Shown one piece after another: positions 1 through 9,238 of a stretch of 64,000 bases of DNA. The stretch comes from Leptospira fainei serovar Hurstbridge str. BUT 6. GTDB taxonomy: Bacteria; Spirochaetota; Leptospiria; Leptospirales; Leptospiraceae. Under the pieces are notes generated by a model that was not told the origin of the DNA, ran no database searches, and was given only the letters and a program-made list of their open reading frames with translations. The first letter of the stretch is position 1. Each line of letters opens with the position of its first letter. Both the position numbers and the translations under genes were made by a program. The stretch covers positions 992,001-1,056,000 of the forward strand of contig NZ_AKWZ02000010.1 in assembly GCF_000306235.2 (NCBI RefSeq), written 5' to 3'.

Positions 1-843
1 TAAAATCAAAGAGAGTAGAATCGCCGCCCCGCAAACCTTTCGAATCCAATCCAAAGGAAACACCGGATCGGGAACGTACGGGTGCTCTACCCTAATGAAA
101 TAATAGATGAGCAATCCCCATAAGATCCACGCGTAATTCCAAAATGCGAGGACTAGGAATGCGGAAAATAAATGATAGATCCATTTTCGATATCCTTCGC
201 CGAAAATCGCATAAATCACATGCCCCCCGTCGAGCTGTCCGAATGGAAGTAAATTGATCGCCGTTACCAATAGCCCGACCCATCCCGCAAACGCTAACGG
301 ATGAATTTCCACCTCGTACAAGTTTGAATCGAAAGGCCCGAGTACGAATTGATTTGCCCAACTCACAAAAAAACTTTCACCGAAGCGAACTTGGAAAGCC
401 GCAGGATTAGATCCTAGAGCGTTCGTGAGATCGCTTATCGGGACTAAATGCGAATATTTAAGCCCGATAAAATAGCAGGGAACCGAGAGGATAAGACTCA
501 TTGCCGGCCCCCAAATCCCAATATCGAAGAGTTGTTTTTTATCCCGAATCGGTTCCTTAATCCTAATGACGGCGCCCATGGTTCCGACAGGAGAAATCGG
601 CATCGGAATAAAAAAAGGTAAAGTCGCTCTGATTCCGTAATACCGAGCCGCTAAGTAATGGCCCATCTCGTGACAAAGAAGAATGCCTAGAACGGGTAAA
701 GAATATAAATATCGATCCTGAAGCGTCGCGCGAATCCAATCCCATCCTAAAAACGGAAGATTTAACGTCTCTTCTTGAAAAGTAAGAGTCAAAAATGTAA
801 GTAGGAAGAGGACTATGTGAAGTCCGTATTTAGGTCTGTCCAA
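1..843 (-). CDS. Site-2 protease family (M50) membrane metalloprotease, C-terminus cut by window edge
   Basis: Reading the minus strand from 843 gives an open frame that runs off the left edge (281 codons seen). I chose the TTG at 843 because AAAGGAAG lies 7 nt upstream and no ATG is available earlier. The zinc motif HEMGH sits at about residues 58-62, and the second M50 motif, N-L-L-P then LDGG, places the third ligand Asp at about residue 205. Several hydrophobic segments surround both. These are the hallmarks of intramembrane zinc proteases of the S2P/RseP class, which cut within membrane segments of regulatory or housekeeping substrates. No PDZ domain appears between the motifs in the part seen. 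The substrate is unknown. It is divergent from cysE. Confidence 0.85.
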   Translation of the reverse strand, partial: MDRPKYGLHIVLFLLTFLTLTFQEETLNLPFLGWDWIRATLQDRYLYSLPVLGILLCHEMGHYLAARYYGIRATLPFFIPMPISPVGTMGAVIRIKEPIRDKKQLFDIGIWGPAMSLILSVPCYFIGLKYSHLVPISDLTNALGSNPAAFQVRFGESFFVSWANQFVLGPFDSNLYEVEIHPLAFAGWVGLLVTAINLLPFGQLDGGHVIYAIFGEGYRKWIYHLFSAFLVLAFWNYAWILWGLLIYYFIRVEHPYVPDPVFPLDWIRKVCGAAILLSLIL

Positions 844-915
844 TGAGTTACTTCCTTTACTACGGTCTAAAGTAGACCTGTTTTTTCACCGAAGGATTCC
901 TTCTTTACACATAAG

Positions 916-935
916 GGAACCCCACATAGGGTTCC
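916..935. promoter_or_regulatory. Inverted repeat between the M50 protease and cysE
   Basis: A perfect 7-bp inverted repeat (GGAACCC / GGGTTCC) with a 6-nt spacer lies in the divergent intergenic region, about 45 nt before the likely cysE start. It could be an operator or an RNA hairpin in the cysE leader. No T-tract follows, so it is not a classical terminator. The function is unproven. Confidence 0.3.
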
Positions 936-979
936 TGATAGTGCCGTCACGGCAAGCGCGAAAGGAAAAGGATATTAGG

Positions 980-1693
980 TTGTTCGACAATATCAAAGCA
1001 ATCCGAAAAAATGATCCGGCAGCAAAGTCTTATCTTGAAATAGTCCTCTGTTATCCGGGGCTGCATGCCCTTTGGTTTCATTCTCTAGCGCACTTTTTGT
1101 ATAACGTTAATTTACGTTTGATTCCCCGAATCATCAATACCTTTGCCCGATTTTTAACGGGCGTTGATATTCATCCGGGTGCAAAAATATCTCCGGGAAT
1201 CTTTATCGATCATGGTCATGGAGTGGTTATCGGAGAAACTGCCGAAATCGGAACCGGTTGTTTGATTTTACAAGGTGTAACTCTCGGTGGAACAGGAAAG
1301 GAAACCGGAAAACGACATCCTACTCTGAAAGAGAACGTGGTAGTCGGAGCCGGAGCAAAAATTTTAGGAAATATCATAATAGAAAAGAACGTAAGAATCG
1401 GGGCCGGATCCGTTGTGCTTCGGGATGTCCCGCCGGATTGTACCGTTGTTGGTGTACCTGGAAAAGTCGTGCGTTCTAAGGTAGACTTCGGGGAAAAGGG
1501 AGAACGGATGTTGGATCATAATGAGCTCCCTGATCCGGTCGCCAGAATTTTTTCCATACTAGTGGAGAAAATCGATACTCTCCAACACGAAGTAAATGAA
1601 TTGTACGCGAGAGGAAACTCGCCACCACCCAAAATTCCCGCCAAAAAAGACGATCATGAGTTGAACGAATACATTCACGGAGACGGGATTTAA
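980..1693 (+). CDS. cysE: Serine O-acetyltransferase
   Basis: Transfers acetyl from acetyl-CoA to L-serine, giving O-acetylserine, the precursor of cysteine. The protein has a helical N-terminus followed by a left-handed beta-helix of hexapeptide repeats (about residues 63-165), with the active-site segment FIDHGHG and the GGTG..HPTL loop typical of CysE. I prefer the TTG at 980, giving 237 residues starting FDNIKAI: it has AAAGGAAAAGGA just upstream and matches family N-termini. A GTG at 941 would add 13 charged residues. The C-terminal tail of roughly 40 residues after the beta-helix (PPPKIPAKK) is low-complexity. The next plus-strand gene follows after about 100 nt, so cysE may be monocistronic. 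Cytoplasmic. Confidence 0.93.
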   Translation: MFDNIKAIRKNDPAAKSYLEIVLCYPGLHALWFHSLAHFLYNVNLRLIPRIINTFARFLTGVDIHPGAKISPGIFIDHGHGVVIGETAEIGTGCLILQGVTLGGTGKETGKRHPTLKENVVVGAGAKILGNIIIEKNVRIGAGSVVLRDVPPDCTVVGVPGKVVRSKVDFGEKGERMLDHNELPDPVARIFSILVEKIDTLQHEVNELYARGNSPPPKIPAKKDDHELNEYIHGDGI

Positions 1694-1801
1694 CTCATCG
1701 CTAAAGTTTTTTTAATCGGAAACTTTTTGACATTTTCTCTTTAAAGAGCATTCTACGTTAGGATTCACCCGAAAGAAATTTTTCGGATGACCGAGGTGCT
1801 T

Positions 1802-2068
1802 ATGCCGATCAAAAGAAAAATAAATTTCTTCCTGACTCTGATCTTACTTAATATCCCGCCTTTACTTAACTGCAATCTTCTAGTGAGCAACGAACAACTT
1901 TGCGGCAATGATTTAAAGAAATACGACGAATGTTATACTCTCCTTTTAGTGGCAAATCCCGGTTGCGGCCAGGGAGTCGGAGCTTGCACTGCCGGATATA
2001 TCGAGCTAGCGAAAACGATTTGTGCGGACAGAATGAAACTTCAAAGCTGTAGGGCGCACAGAAATTAA
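1802..2068 (+). CDS. Small cysteine-rich lipoprotein, function unknown
   Basis: An 88-residue protein with a basic N-terminus, a hydrophobic stretch and a probable lipobox LLNC, so it is probably a lipoprotein. The mature part holds six further cysteines, which could form up to three disulfides outside the cytoplasm. The ATG at 1802 is chosen because GAGGTG lies a few nt upstream; an in-frame ATG at 1787 gives only five extra residues. A TTGACA at 1727-1732 could be a -35 box, but the matching -10 is poor. It ends just before a strong bidirectional terminator. I do not recognise the family. Confidence 0.7.
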   Translation: MPIKRKINFFLTLILLNIPPLLNCNLLVSNEQLCGNDLKKYDECYTLLLVANPGCGQGVGACTAGYIELAKTICADRMKLQSCRAHRN

Positions 2069-2082
2069 CGTTTAATAAAATA

Positions 2083-2109
2083 AAAATGCCTCCGGCTTGG
2101 AGGCATTTT
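2083..2109. terminator. Bidirectional intrinsic terminator
   Basis: An 11-bp perfect stem (AAAATGCCTCC / GGAGGCATTTT) with a 5-nt loop lies between the convergent small lipoprotein gene and rlpA-like gene. T-rich sequence follows on both strands, so it can serve both. Confidence 0.88.
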
Positions 2110-2137
2110 CTCGATAGAGGTGAGCGATTTAAGCGGA

Positions 2138-3043
2138 CTATTTTTGAGGAATAAAACAATCCACTCCGTCTTCTTTCAATTTTGTTTTTAAAACGGCCGC
2201 CTTCGCTTTATCGGTAAAATCACCCATTTGCAAAACGAACATACCGTCTCTTTCAAATAGATATACTTTTTCACCGTATTCTGCAGAAAGATTTTTACGA
2301 TAATTCTCTGCAAGCTGGCTATTGCGAAAAACTCCGACCTGCACCGTTTGACCCTTAGGAGCGCCTTTCACTAAAGGGGCTGGAGTAACGACAGTCTTTT
2401 TCGGAGTGAGTTTTTCCGGTTTCGAATCGTTTAAAAGAGCCTCTTCATCGTCGGCGTTTTCCAAATCTTCGGATTCGTCTTTTCCACCCTTGCTGACTAC
2501 TTTAAGTCCGACACGAGCAATGCCTACGTCTTTAAAATCCAATGTTTCGGCGGCCTTCTCGGATAAATCGATAATCCGATCTTTTGCGAAGGGTCCCCGA
2601 TCGTTGACGCGTACCAAAACTTCCTTATCGTTTTCTAAATTTTTTACTTTTACGACGGAACCGAGCGGGAGACTCGGGTGAGCTGCCGTAAGTTTCGTCT
2701 TGTCGAACGGCTCCCCGCTCGCCGTAGGCTTACCATGAAATTTCGGACCGTACCAGGAAGAGTATCCGATTTCGTCAAAATCCCCTTCTGGCGACTTTTT
2801 GGGAGGGAGTGTTGCTTTTACAGGTTTGTTATCTGCGAGTAAATCATCTAAGCTTCTTTGCTTACTTCCGGCGGAGTTTTGAGCTAACGCCATATCTCTC
2901 TTGGATTCCTGATCCATCGGCGCAATTTCCTTTTCAAAGAAAATTTCGGACGGATCTCCTGACGCGCTGATGTTTCGTCTTGGTTCTACGGACGCGCAGG
3001 CCGTAATTGTGGTTAGCACGACGATTGCGGAAAATCGTTTCAT
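2138..3043 (-). CDS. rlpA: RlpA-like septal/peptidoglycan lytic lipoprotein with SPOR domain
   Basis: A 301-residue exported protein. A short signal ends in TITAC (Cys16), a plausible lipobox, so it is probably an outer-membrane lipoprotein. Residues about 92-183 form the RlpA double-psi beta-barrel, with YGPKFHGKPTASGEPFD, TAAHPSLPLGS and VRVNDRGPF motifs; the family cleaves denuded glycan strands. After an acidic/basic linker, residues about 229-301 look like a SPOR domain (VQVGVF... and a final VDCFIPQK strand), which binds denuded peptidoglycan at division sites. GAGGT lies 6 nt upstream of the ATG. Whether it is catalytically active in spirochaetes is not known from sequence. Confidence 0.88.
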   Translation of the reverse strand: MKRFSAIVVLTTITACASVEPRRNISASGDPSEIFFEKEIAPMDQESKRDMALAQNSAGSKQRSLDDLLADNKPVKATLPPKKSPEGDFDEIGYSSWYGPKFHGKPTASGEPFDKTKLTAAHPSLPLGSVVKVKNLENDKEVLVRVNDRGPFAKDRIIDLSEKAAETLDFKDVGIARVGLKVVSKGGKDESEDLENADDEEALLNDSKPEKLTPKKTVVTPAPLVKGAPKGQTVQVGVFRNSQLAENYRKNLSAEYGEKVYLFERDGMFVLQMGDFTDKAKAAVLKTKLKEDGVDCFIPQK

Positions 3044-3153
3044 TTTATGACCTCAGTCGAGATTCTTTCCTTTTACTTTTCGGAAGAAACCGGAAATCAC
3101 ATAAAGACTTTTTCCGATTGCGTATTTCTAGGTCGCGGTCGATACTCCCAGGT

Positions 3154-4062
3154 ATGGCGGAAGCTGAATCCAGGAAAAAATTCAACGTTGCCCTGCAGCT
3201 GGAAAAACAGGGGAAAGTCTCTCAGGCCGTAAAAATTTACGGCGAAATACTACAGCTGGAACCGGGCTTTCAAAAAGCGTATCTAAATTTAGGTGCGTTG
3301 TATTCCCGTATGGGAGATTCCGAAACTGCGATCCGAACCTACCAGAAAGCCCTTGAACTCGGAAAAACGACCGAACTCTATTATAATCTCGGCGTCGAAT
3401 TCTATCGGCTCAATAGTTTAGAAGCAGCCATCAAGGCTCTGAAAAATTCCCTCGAATTAAACAAAAGGTACTTAAATTCCCACCTTCTCTTAGCTTATTG
3501 TTATAAACAGCTCGAACGACCCGAGAAATCGGAATTATATTTAAAGAACGCTTTAAAAATCGATCCAAAGAATAAAACCGCATTGTCTGCGCTGGCTACC
3601 GTCTATTTCGATACGGAGCGATGGAAAGAGGCCTTGGAAGCCGCGAATTCGGCTCTGATCGTTCAACCGGATGATCCCAGAATGGAAATTCTGCTTACCG
3701 AAATACATGTAAAACTGGGTAATTTTAAACAATCATTCGAAACTCTTAAAAAAGTTACGACTACCGCGCAAGGTTTTGTAAAATTTTCTGATTCGATCAA
3801 GGAAGCTAAGGAAAAACCGAAACCGGAAGAAAAAATATTCTTTGATAATTTGGAATCTTTGACTCGAAAAAAGCTTAGCGAATTTAAAGATAAATTAGTT
3901 CTGTCAAAGGAGAACCCGGAAGACTTCGAAGCGCCGGAGGCTCAGGACGCGCTTGATCTTTCCTTGATGTATCTATTTCATGGAGATACCGAACGCGCTT
4001 TAAAGTATTTACTCTATGCTCAAAAGAATTTGGAAGAGAATCAAACCTCGGAAGCATCCTAG
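3154..4062 (+). CDS. Tetratricopeptide repeat protein, cytoplasmic
   Basis: About 302 residues from the ATG at 3154 (starts AEAESRKKF). It has tandem TPR helices through about residue 215, with patterns such as AYLNLGALYSRMGDSETAIRTYQKAL, then a charged linker and a last TPR-like pair. No signal peptide is seen from this start. An earlier in-frame start at 3007 would overlap the divergent rlpA-like gene and encode an implausible basic N-terminus, so I rejected it. TPRs are protein-interaction scaffolds; the partner is unknown. The 3' end overlaps the next TPR lipoprotein gene by 47 nt, suggesting co-transcription. Confidence 0.8.
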   Translation: MAEAESRKKFNVALQLEKQGKVSQAVKIYGEILQLEPGFQKAYLNLGALYSRMGDSETAIRTYQKALELGKTTELYYNLGVEFYRLNSLEAAIKALKNSLELNKRYLNSHLLLAYCYKQLERPEKSELYLKNALKIDPKNKTALSALATVYFDTERWKEALEAANSALIVQPDDPRMEILLTEIHVKLGNFKQSFETLKKVTTTAQGFVKFSDSIKEAKEKPKPEEKIFFDNLESLTRKKLSEFKDKLVLSKENPEDFEAPEAQDALDLSLMYLFHGDTERALKYLLYAQKNLEENQTSEAS

Positions 4063-5041
4063 CTACTTGCTAGCCGTATTTCCTTTTATTCTATCCTTGG
4101 GTTCCTGTCTTTATCCGGTTCGATACGCGGAAACGTTGGAAAACGATTCCGGGTTTATCTATCTTTCCTCGCAATTATATCCACGGGAAATCGTGGATTC
4201 GATTAAGAACCCTTGGGAAGCGAAGTCTCAAAGAGGAAAGGCCTCGTTATTCAATGATAGAAATAATCTAGGAATTCTCCTGGCCAAAAATTCACTTTTG
4301 GATGATGCGGAAATCGAATTCACCGAAGCGCACAAACTTGCACCTTCGGATCCGATTCCCGTTTTAAATTTGATTCGATTGTATTATCTTGTGGAGGATG
4401 TCTCGGAATGCAAAACCTTCCTGTCGGGGTACCTCAAAACCGTTTCTCAGATAAATCGAAACAAGGTGGAAAAAACCCTCGAGGATAACCATAGAGAGGA
4501 AGAATTAGTTATTTATTGGGACGTACTCTCTAATATTCCAGGCCAGGAAGTTCACGCTTGGAACGGGCTTGCGGATCATTTTTTCAGAAAACAAGATTGG
4601 CCTAAGAGTTACTTTTATCTGGAAAAAATCCTTCAACTAAGTCCGTATCACAAGAATGCCCGCGCTTTGATGCTTCAGATGGCTAATAATTTAGAAAAAT
4701 GGGATGAAGCAATCGTCTTCGGTTTAAGCTTAGTACGAACCGGAGAAAGGGTACCGGATTTGGAGTATTACCTTGCTCACGCATATTCCGAAAAAAAGAG
4801 ATATGACGAGGCGCTTGTGTGGATAGGAAAAGTTCCGGAAAACGAAAGGGAAAATATCCGCTTCTTGGATTTATGGAAAACTTGTTTGCTCTCTAAAAAC
4901 CCTAAGTCCGATCTTACTCCTTTAGTTCCTTACTTTAAAAAATTGAGAGCCCAAGGTCTGCAAATCTCTCAGGAGGACTTCCTACCAACCACGACTCCCG
5001 AAGGGAAAGAAGCAGCAGATCGAAATATCTGGGGTCGCTAA
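4016..5041 (+). CDS. TPR-containing lipoprotein
   Basis: A 341-residue protein. A basic N-terminus (KRIWKRIKPRK) precedes a hydrophobic segment and a lipobox LSLGSC, so it should be lipid-anchored outside the inner membrane. The mature part carries degenerate TPR units (for example NNLGILLAKNSLLDDAEIEF and LAHAYSEKKRYDEALVWI). It overlaps the upstream TPR gene by 47 nt in another frame and its stop overlaps the stop of the convergent folP by 4 nt. The pair may form an inside/outside scaffold, but that is inference. No catalytic motif is seen. Confidence 0.77.
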   Translation: MLKRIWKRIKPRKHPSYLLAVFPFILSLGSCLYPVRYAETLENDSGFIYLSSQLYPREIVDSIKNPWEAKSQRGKASLFNDRNNLGILLAKNSLLDDAEIEFTEAHKLAPSDPIPVLNLIRLYYLVEDVSECKTFLSGYLKTVSQINRNKVEKTLEDNHREEELVIYWDVLSNIPGQEVHAWNGLADHFFRKQDWPKSYFYLEKILQLSPYHKNARALMLQMANNLEKWDEAIVFGLSLVRTGERVPDLEYYLAHAYSEKKRYDEALVWIGKVPENERENIRFLDLWKTCLLSKNPKSDLTPLVPYFKKLRAQGLQISQEDFLPTTTPEGKEAADRNIWGR

Positions 5042-5910
5042 AACTCTCCGTGGGAAAGTTTCCAGATATTTATCGCTCTTATTAAATTTAAAGGAGCATG
5101 AGTTCGGATAATCGGGACTTTCTTTAGCCAGAGATACAATTCGCAAACCGTTGTCGGAACTTCCCTATCATCTACTGGAATTCCGCCTAATGCATTCCCT
5201 AAAAAAGATTTTCGAGTTACCGACAGCATAAGTCTTGGAAACTCTTGCATAAGTTTTTCCACGGAAGCGAGAACGGTAAAGCTTACTTTAGGATCGGGAC
5301 TAAGAAAAAAACCCATCCCCGGATCGAAGATAATTCTATCCTCGGGAAAGTTCAAATCCGCCAACTGATTCTTCTTTTCGCGGAAGAAAGAAAAAATTTC
5401 GGATAGAACGGACTCGGGCGAAAGATTCGATTCAGGTCCCGCTTTTAGGCCTCGATCGTGTGAATACATCAAAATAAATTTTGTAGTGAGTTGAATCGAT
5501 TCGATCAATACTTTCAGGCTTTCTTCATCCGAGAAGCCCCGAATGTTATTTATATATTCAACCCCGAAAGATAAAGCCTTACGCATCACCTCAGATTTAA
5601 AAGTGTCTACCGAGATAGGAATTTTCCGGGATTTCAGGGCTTCGATCACAGTCTCCATTCGTTCCCATTCAATCCGAGGATCCACCCATCCTGCCTTTAT
5701 GTTGGAGGATTGAGCTCCGATATCGATGACGTCAGCCCCCTCCTGTACTAAAGATAGAGCTTTTTCCAATGCCCGGTCGGAATCCATATATTTGCCACCG
5801 TCGGAAAATGAATCCGAAGTGATGTTCAGAACGCCGAAAATCAAAGGCTTCGGTGGAAAATCCGGTCGATTCTCTCTTCCGTTCCGAGGATTTTTGCTTA
5901 GAGTTTCCAT
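5038..5910 (-). CDS. folP: Dihydropteroate synthase
   Basis: Condenses p-aminobenzoate with 6-hydroxymethyl-dihydropterin diphosphate to dihydropteroate in folate synthesis; the sulfonamide target. The 290-residue TIM barrel shows the diphosphate-binding signature GVLNITSDSFSDGG near the N-terminus, the D-IGAQSS loop, FDPGMGFF and an SVTRKSFLG segment (usual SRKS). The last family motif, normally RVHD, reads RTHA here, so the Asp is replaced by Ala. AGGGA lies a few nt before the ATG. It is convergent with the TPR lipoprotein (4-nt overlap of stops) and divergent from the PD40-OmpA gene. Confidence 0.92.
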   Translation of the reverse strand: METLSKNPRNGRENRPDFPPKPLIFGVLNITSDSFSDGGKYMDSDRALEKALSLVQEGADVIDIGAQSSNIKAGWVDPRIEWERMETVIEALKSRKIPISVDTFKSEVMRKALSFGVEYINNIRGFSDEESLKVLIESIQLTTKFILMYSHDRGLKAGPESNLSPESVLSEIFSFFREKKNQLADLNFPEDRIIFDPGMGFFLSPDPKVSFTVLASVEKLMQEFPRLMLSVTRKSFLGNALGGIPVDDREVPTTVCELYLWLKKVPIIRTHAPLNLIRAINIWKLSHGEF

Positions 5911-5993
5911 ATTGATCCCTGCCGGTTTCCTTCCGATACTATATTTGTGAAGAGGAAAATCCAGGGATTTTTCCTACTACGAGAACAAACCCT

Positions 5994-8069
5994 ATGCTAT
6001 TTTATAATCAAAAAACGATCGTTAAATTCCTATATGCCCTTACGATTTTTCTCTTGTTCGGAGTTAGCTTCTTCTTCTCCGGACAGGCAGATTCGCAACC
6101 GCTACCTCCATTGGCGGAACGAGCATTTGGACCTCCGTTAAACACTCAAAACGACGAATACAATCCTATTATTAGTCCTGACGGTCGATATCTGGTATTT
6201 CAATCCAACCGACCCGGAGGAGAAGGGGAGATGGATTTATGGTTAGCTGAAAATGCGAATTATAAAAGTAGAGATGGTGAAGCCGATTGGCGGAAGCCCG
6301 TAAATTTAAATCAAGATATTTGGGAAAAGAATAAGAAAGAATTACCTGCGGGAGAAAAGCCGGCAAAACTTTTAAATACGGACAGGTTTGAGGGAGGAAT
6401 CTCAATCCGTTTTGACGATGCCGGCAATCCTACGGAAATTTTCTTCACATCCGTAAAAAACGAAAAAGCCGATAGATCCGGTTATGATGCATTAAATATT
6501 TATTATACTAAGAGAGACGAAAAGACCAAACTGTGGATCGATCCGATACCCGTTCCCGAGATCAATTCCAATTTTAACGATAAGATGCCGGCAATTTCCC
6601 CTGATGGAAGATTTCTTATTTTCGCTTCCGACAGACCGGGGGGTTACGGGGAATACGATTTATGGGTGAGCTACCGAAATCTTTCGAATGGATCTTGGTC
6701 TGCTCCGGTGAACATGGGTGGAACGGTAAATTCCAAAACTAGCGAGATCCTTCCGTACATACATCCCGACGGAGAGCAGCTTTATTTTTCGACGAATCGG
6801 GAAAATGAAAGAAAGAAGTTCTCCCTTTTTCGCATCTTCTTAAATCTACCTGCCGGCCAGGATATGGAAGATGAGGAGGATAAAACCTCCGTTTCAAGAA
6901 CGTCTCTTCCTTATCCCGTTCCGGACAATGCGAGCCTTGAGAAACTGCCTTTTCCTTTCAATCTTGATACAAATGAAGGAATCGATTCCGAAGGAATTTC
7001 CTTCGATAGGGAAGGGATATGGGCCTACGTTTCTTCGAACAGAATAGGAGGTCAGGGCCAGTACGATATTTATCGATTTCAAGTACCGGAGTCTCTTCGT
7101 AATTCGTACGACGTAACTTTCGAAGGATTAGTTTTAGACGGGTCGGAGGCAACGATGATCGGTCTCGATGCAACGATTAAGATTTCAGATGCGATCGGGC
7201 CTAATCGGACTGTCACTTCCAAACGTATCGGCGGCGATTTATCAAAAGGAACTCCTTCCAACTTCAAAACGGTCCTTAAGACTGGACGCGTTTACAAAGT
7301 CGAGATATCTTCGCCCGGTTTTTATCCGACAGAAGATAGATTGGATCTACGCGGAAATATCGAGCGAGGAAAGAAAATTTATAAAACTTATGTCCTGCTC
7401 CCGATTAAGGAAGAAGAGAAAGGTAAAACGCAACCTCAGACTTTTGATGAAAGCAAAAAATTCAAAGGAATGAAAGTAGTCGTAGTCGATGCTAAGACAA
7501 AAGAACCGATTCCTGGAGCAAGCGCTACAGTCTTTACGCCGAAAAATCGACAAGGAGAAGTGTTAAAATACAACAATGAGGAAAAAAATTTCCATCTTCC
7601 TTCGATTCCTGACACGGATTTTGAAATATTCGCCAAGGCTGAGAAATATATTTCCGAAAGCGTGAACGTCCTTAAGGAGAATGCTAAGGATGGGTCAATA
7701 ATTTCTATCGCATTAAAGCAAGAAACCGATGTCCCGGTTGTTCTAGGTATTAAACTCTACTTTGAATTCAATAAAACTAATCTAACTGACGGACATCGAA
7801 AGCAATTAGATCTGCTTGTAGATTACCTGAAAAAGAATACGTCGGATAAAGTAGAAATCGGGGGCCATACTGATAATATCGCCTCCAAAGAATACAACAC
7901 GCGCTTAAGCGGAAAACGAGCGCGGAACGTCTACGACTATGTCCGGACAAAGGGAATCCAAGCGAGCCGATTAAAAACTCGAGCTTATTGGTACTCCAGG
8001 CCGGATGAAGATAACTCAACCGAACAAGGGAGAGCTAAAAATAGGAGAGTGGACTTCCGGAAGCTCTAA
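5994..8069 (+). CDS. Exported PD40/WD40-like and OmpA-domain envelope protein
   Basis: A 691-residue protein. The N-terminal hydrophobic segment is a signal peptide or anchor. Residues about 45-390 contain several PD40-type beta-propeller units (NPIISPDGRYLVFQSNRPGG; MPAISPDGRFLIFASDRPGG; ILPYIHPDGEQLYFSTNREN), as in TolB and Pal-linked proteins. A middle region resembles carboxypeptidase-regulatory-like beta-sandwich repeats (VDAKTKEPIPGASATV). Residues about 585-691 form an OmpA-like peptidoglycan-binding domain with GGHTDN and LSGKRARNV, keeping the Asp and Arg that bind diaminopimelate. The probable role is tethering the envelope to peptidoglycan. It is followed 9 nt later by the DUF1577-like gene, so an operon is likely. 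Confidence 0.87.
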   Translation: MLFYNQKTIVKFLYALTIFLLFGVSFFFSGQADSQPLPPLAERAFGPPLNTQNDEYNPIISPDGRYLVFQSNRPGGEGEMDLWLAENANYKSRDGEADWRKPVNLNQDIWEKNKKELPAGEKPAKLLNTDRFEGGISIRFDDAGNPTEIFFTSVKNEKADRSGYDALNIYYTKRDEKTKLWIDPIPVPEINSNFNDKMPAISPDGRFLIFASDRPGGYGEYDLWVSYRNLSNGSWSAPVNMGGTVNSKTSEILPYIHPDGEQLYFSTNRENERKKFSLFRIFLNLPAGQDMEDEEDKTSVSRTSLPYPVPDNASLEKLPFPFNLDTNEGIDSEGISFDREGIWAYVSSNRIGGQGQYDIYRFQVPESLRNSYDVTFEGLVLDGSEATMIGLDATIKISDAIGPNRTVTSKRIGGDLSKGTPSNFKTVLKTGRVYKVEISSPGFYPTEDRLDLRGNIERGKKIYKTYVLLPIKEEEKGKTQPQTFDESKKFKGMKVVVVDAKTKEPIPGASATVFTPKNRQGEVLKYNNEEKNFHLPSIPDTDFEIFAKAEKYISESVNVLKENAKDGSIISIALKQETDVPVVLGIKLYFEFNKTNLTDGHRKQLDLLVDYLKKNTSDKVEIGGHTDNIASKEYNTRLSGKRARNVYDYVRTKGIQASRLKTRAYWYSRPDEDNSTEQGRAKNRRVDFRKL

Positions 8070-8078
8070 GGAGAACCG

Positions 8079-9233
8079 ATGGAAGTCGAATATCGATCCT
8101 TCCTGCAATCGCCAAGGGTTTGGGATAAAATAACGGACCCTACCAAAGTGGGTTATATCCTTAAGGAATATGTACATAATAACGGCTTATTCCTGAAGGA
8201 AAATCCGCTGAAACAAGAACTACAAATTCTTCAGCATTCTCCCGACGGCAAAATTCATTTGCGGATTGATCCGAACTTCGTAAATCACGAAGATGAAATT
8301 ACCGTTTATAAAACTCTTAGTAAGCATATGGAGATCGGCTTTAAAGTCGAAACCATTCATGAAGAAAGCGGTATAGCAATCTGCACGCCGGAATACGTAA
8401 AAATCGCAAAGGACGGGAGAATTTCTCCGAGAATTGAAGGTTTAGCCGGCAAAGTAGTCGCACACAGATTTCACACGTTAAAAAAAGAACAAGACTCAAC
8501 GAAAGTTTTAGGAACTTCCGGTCAAATACTGCTGACCGATTTACATCGTAATATTCTTTCGGATTTTCCCGGATCGCGTCTGATTTTCCAAGCCGGTCGA
8601 GAATTAACGCCCGAACAGGAATTGGTAAAACGGACTGGAAAGGTGATCTTTATTTCCGATGCTATTTCCCTTGAACAACCGTCTTTCGATTCGGTAGGCG
8701 ATTTTGGGATAATTGACTTGAAGAAAGAACTCGAAGAAGAAATGATTCTAGAGGACAGAATCAAGGCCTATCGACTTGGCAAAATAAAATCCTTCGTCGT
8801 GGTTCCCATATTTTATAAAGATCCGCTTGGCGACAAACTATTGGCTCTCGGATATGCCGATTCTAAGGAAGCCTCTCTAGATCCTTCCATTTTAAAGAAA
8901 TACAGCGAACTTGAGCAGACTTTCAATAGCCGAATCGAGGATTCTAACACTCTCGACATAGACATTCGACAAAACGTGGTAAACGCTTCCGAAGGTGGAA
9001 TTCTTCTAGAAGTCACTGAATCCCAGTTAGTGGAGTCTTTTCTGCACAAACCTTTCTTTACAGCCGACTTAACCTTCAAAATGCAGGCGCCCCTTAGGTT
9101 TGCATTTAAAATCCGACATATTTCCCAGCTTGGGGAAATTTATCTGGTTGGCGCAGAAATAGTTGGCTCCAACGATGCAAAGACGAATATGACTCTATTA
9201 AAGAAGAATCTAAGCTTCGTTAAGAGCCTTTAA
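8079..9233 (+). CDS. DUF1577-like protein (Leptospira family), function unknown
   Basis: A 384-residue soluble protein with no signal peptide. It resembles the DUF1577 family that I associate with Leptospira; function is undescribed to my knowledge. The N-terminal half contains alternating strands ([21 protein letters not shown] segments) and the last 100 residues have the look of a PilZ-like beta-barrel ([36 protein letters not shown]); that resemblance is weak and unproven. AAGGAG lies 5 nt before the ATG. It sits between the OmpA-domain gene and hisS, with very short gaps, suggesting one transcript. Confidence 0.7.
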   Translation: MEVEYRSFLQSPRVWDKITDPTKVGYILKEYVHNNGLFLKENPLKQELQILQHSPDGKIHLRIDPNFVNHEDEITVYKTLSKHMEIGFKVETIHEESGIAICTPEYVKIAKDGRISPRIEGLAGKVVAHRFHTLKKEQDSTKVLGTSGQILLTDLHRNILSDFPGSRLIFQAGRELTPEQELVKRTGKVIFISDAISLEQPSFDSVGDFGIIDLKKELEEEMILEDRIKAYRLGKIKSFVVVPIFYKDPLGDKLLALGYADSKEASLDPSILKKYSELEQTFNSRIEDSNTLDIDIRQNVVNASEGGILLEVTESQLVESFLHKPFFTADLTFKMQAPLRFAFKIRHISQLGEIYLVGAEIVGSNDAKTNMTLLKKNLSFVKSL

Positions 9234-9238
9234 GCGCA

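Noticed and set aside
3007..3153. Extended N-terminus of the first TPR protein
   Set aside because: It would overlap the start of the divergent rlpA-like gene and encodes an implausible Arg/Ser-rich segment.
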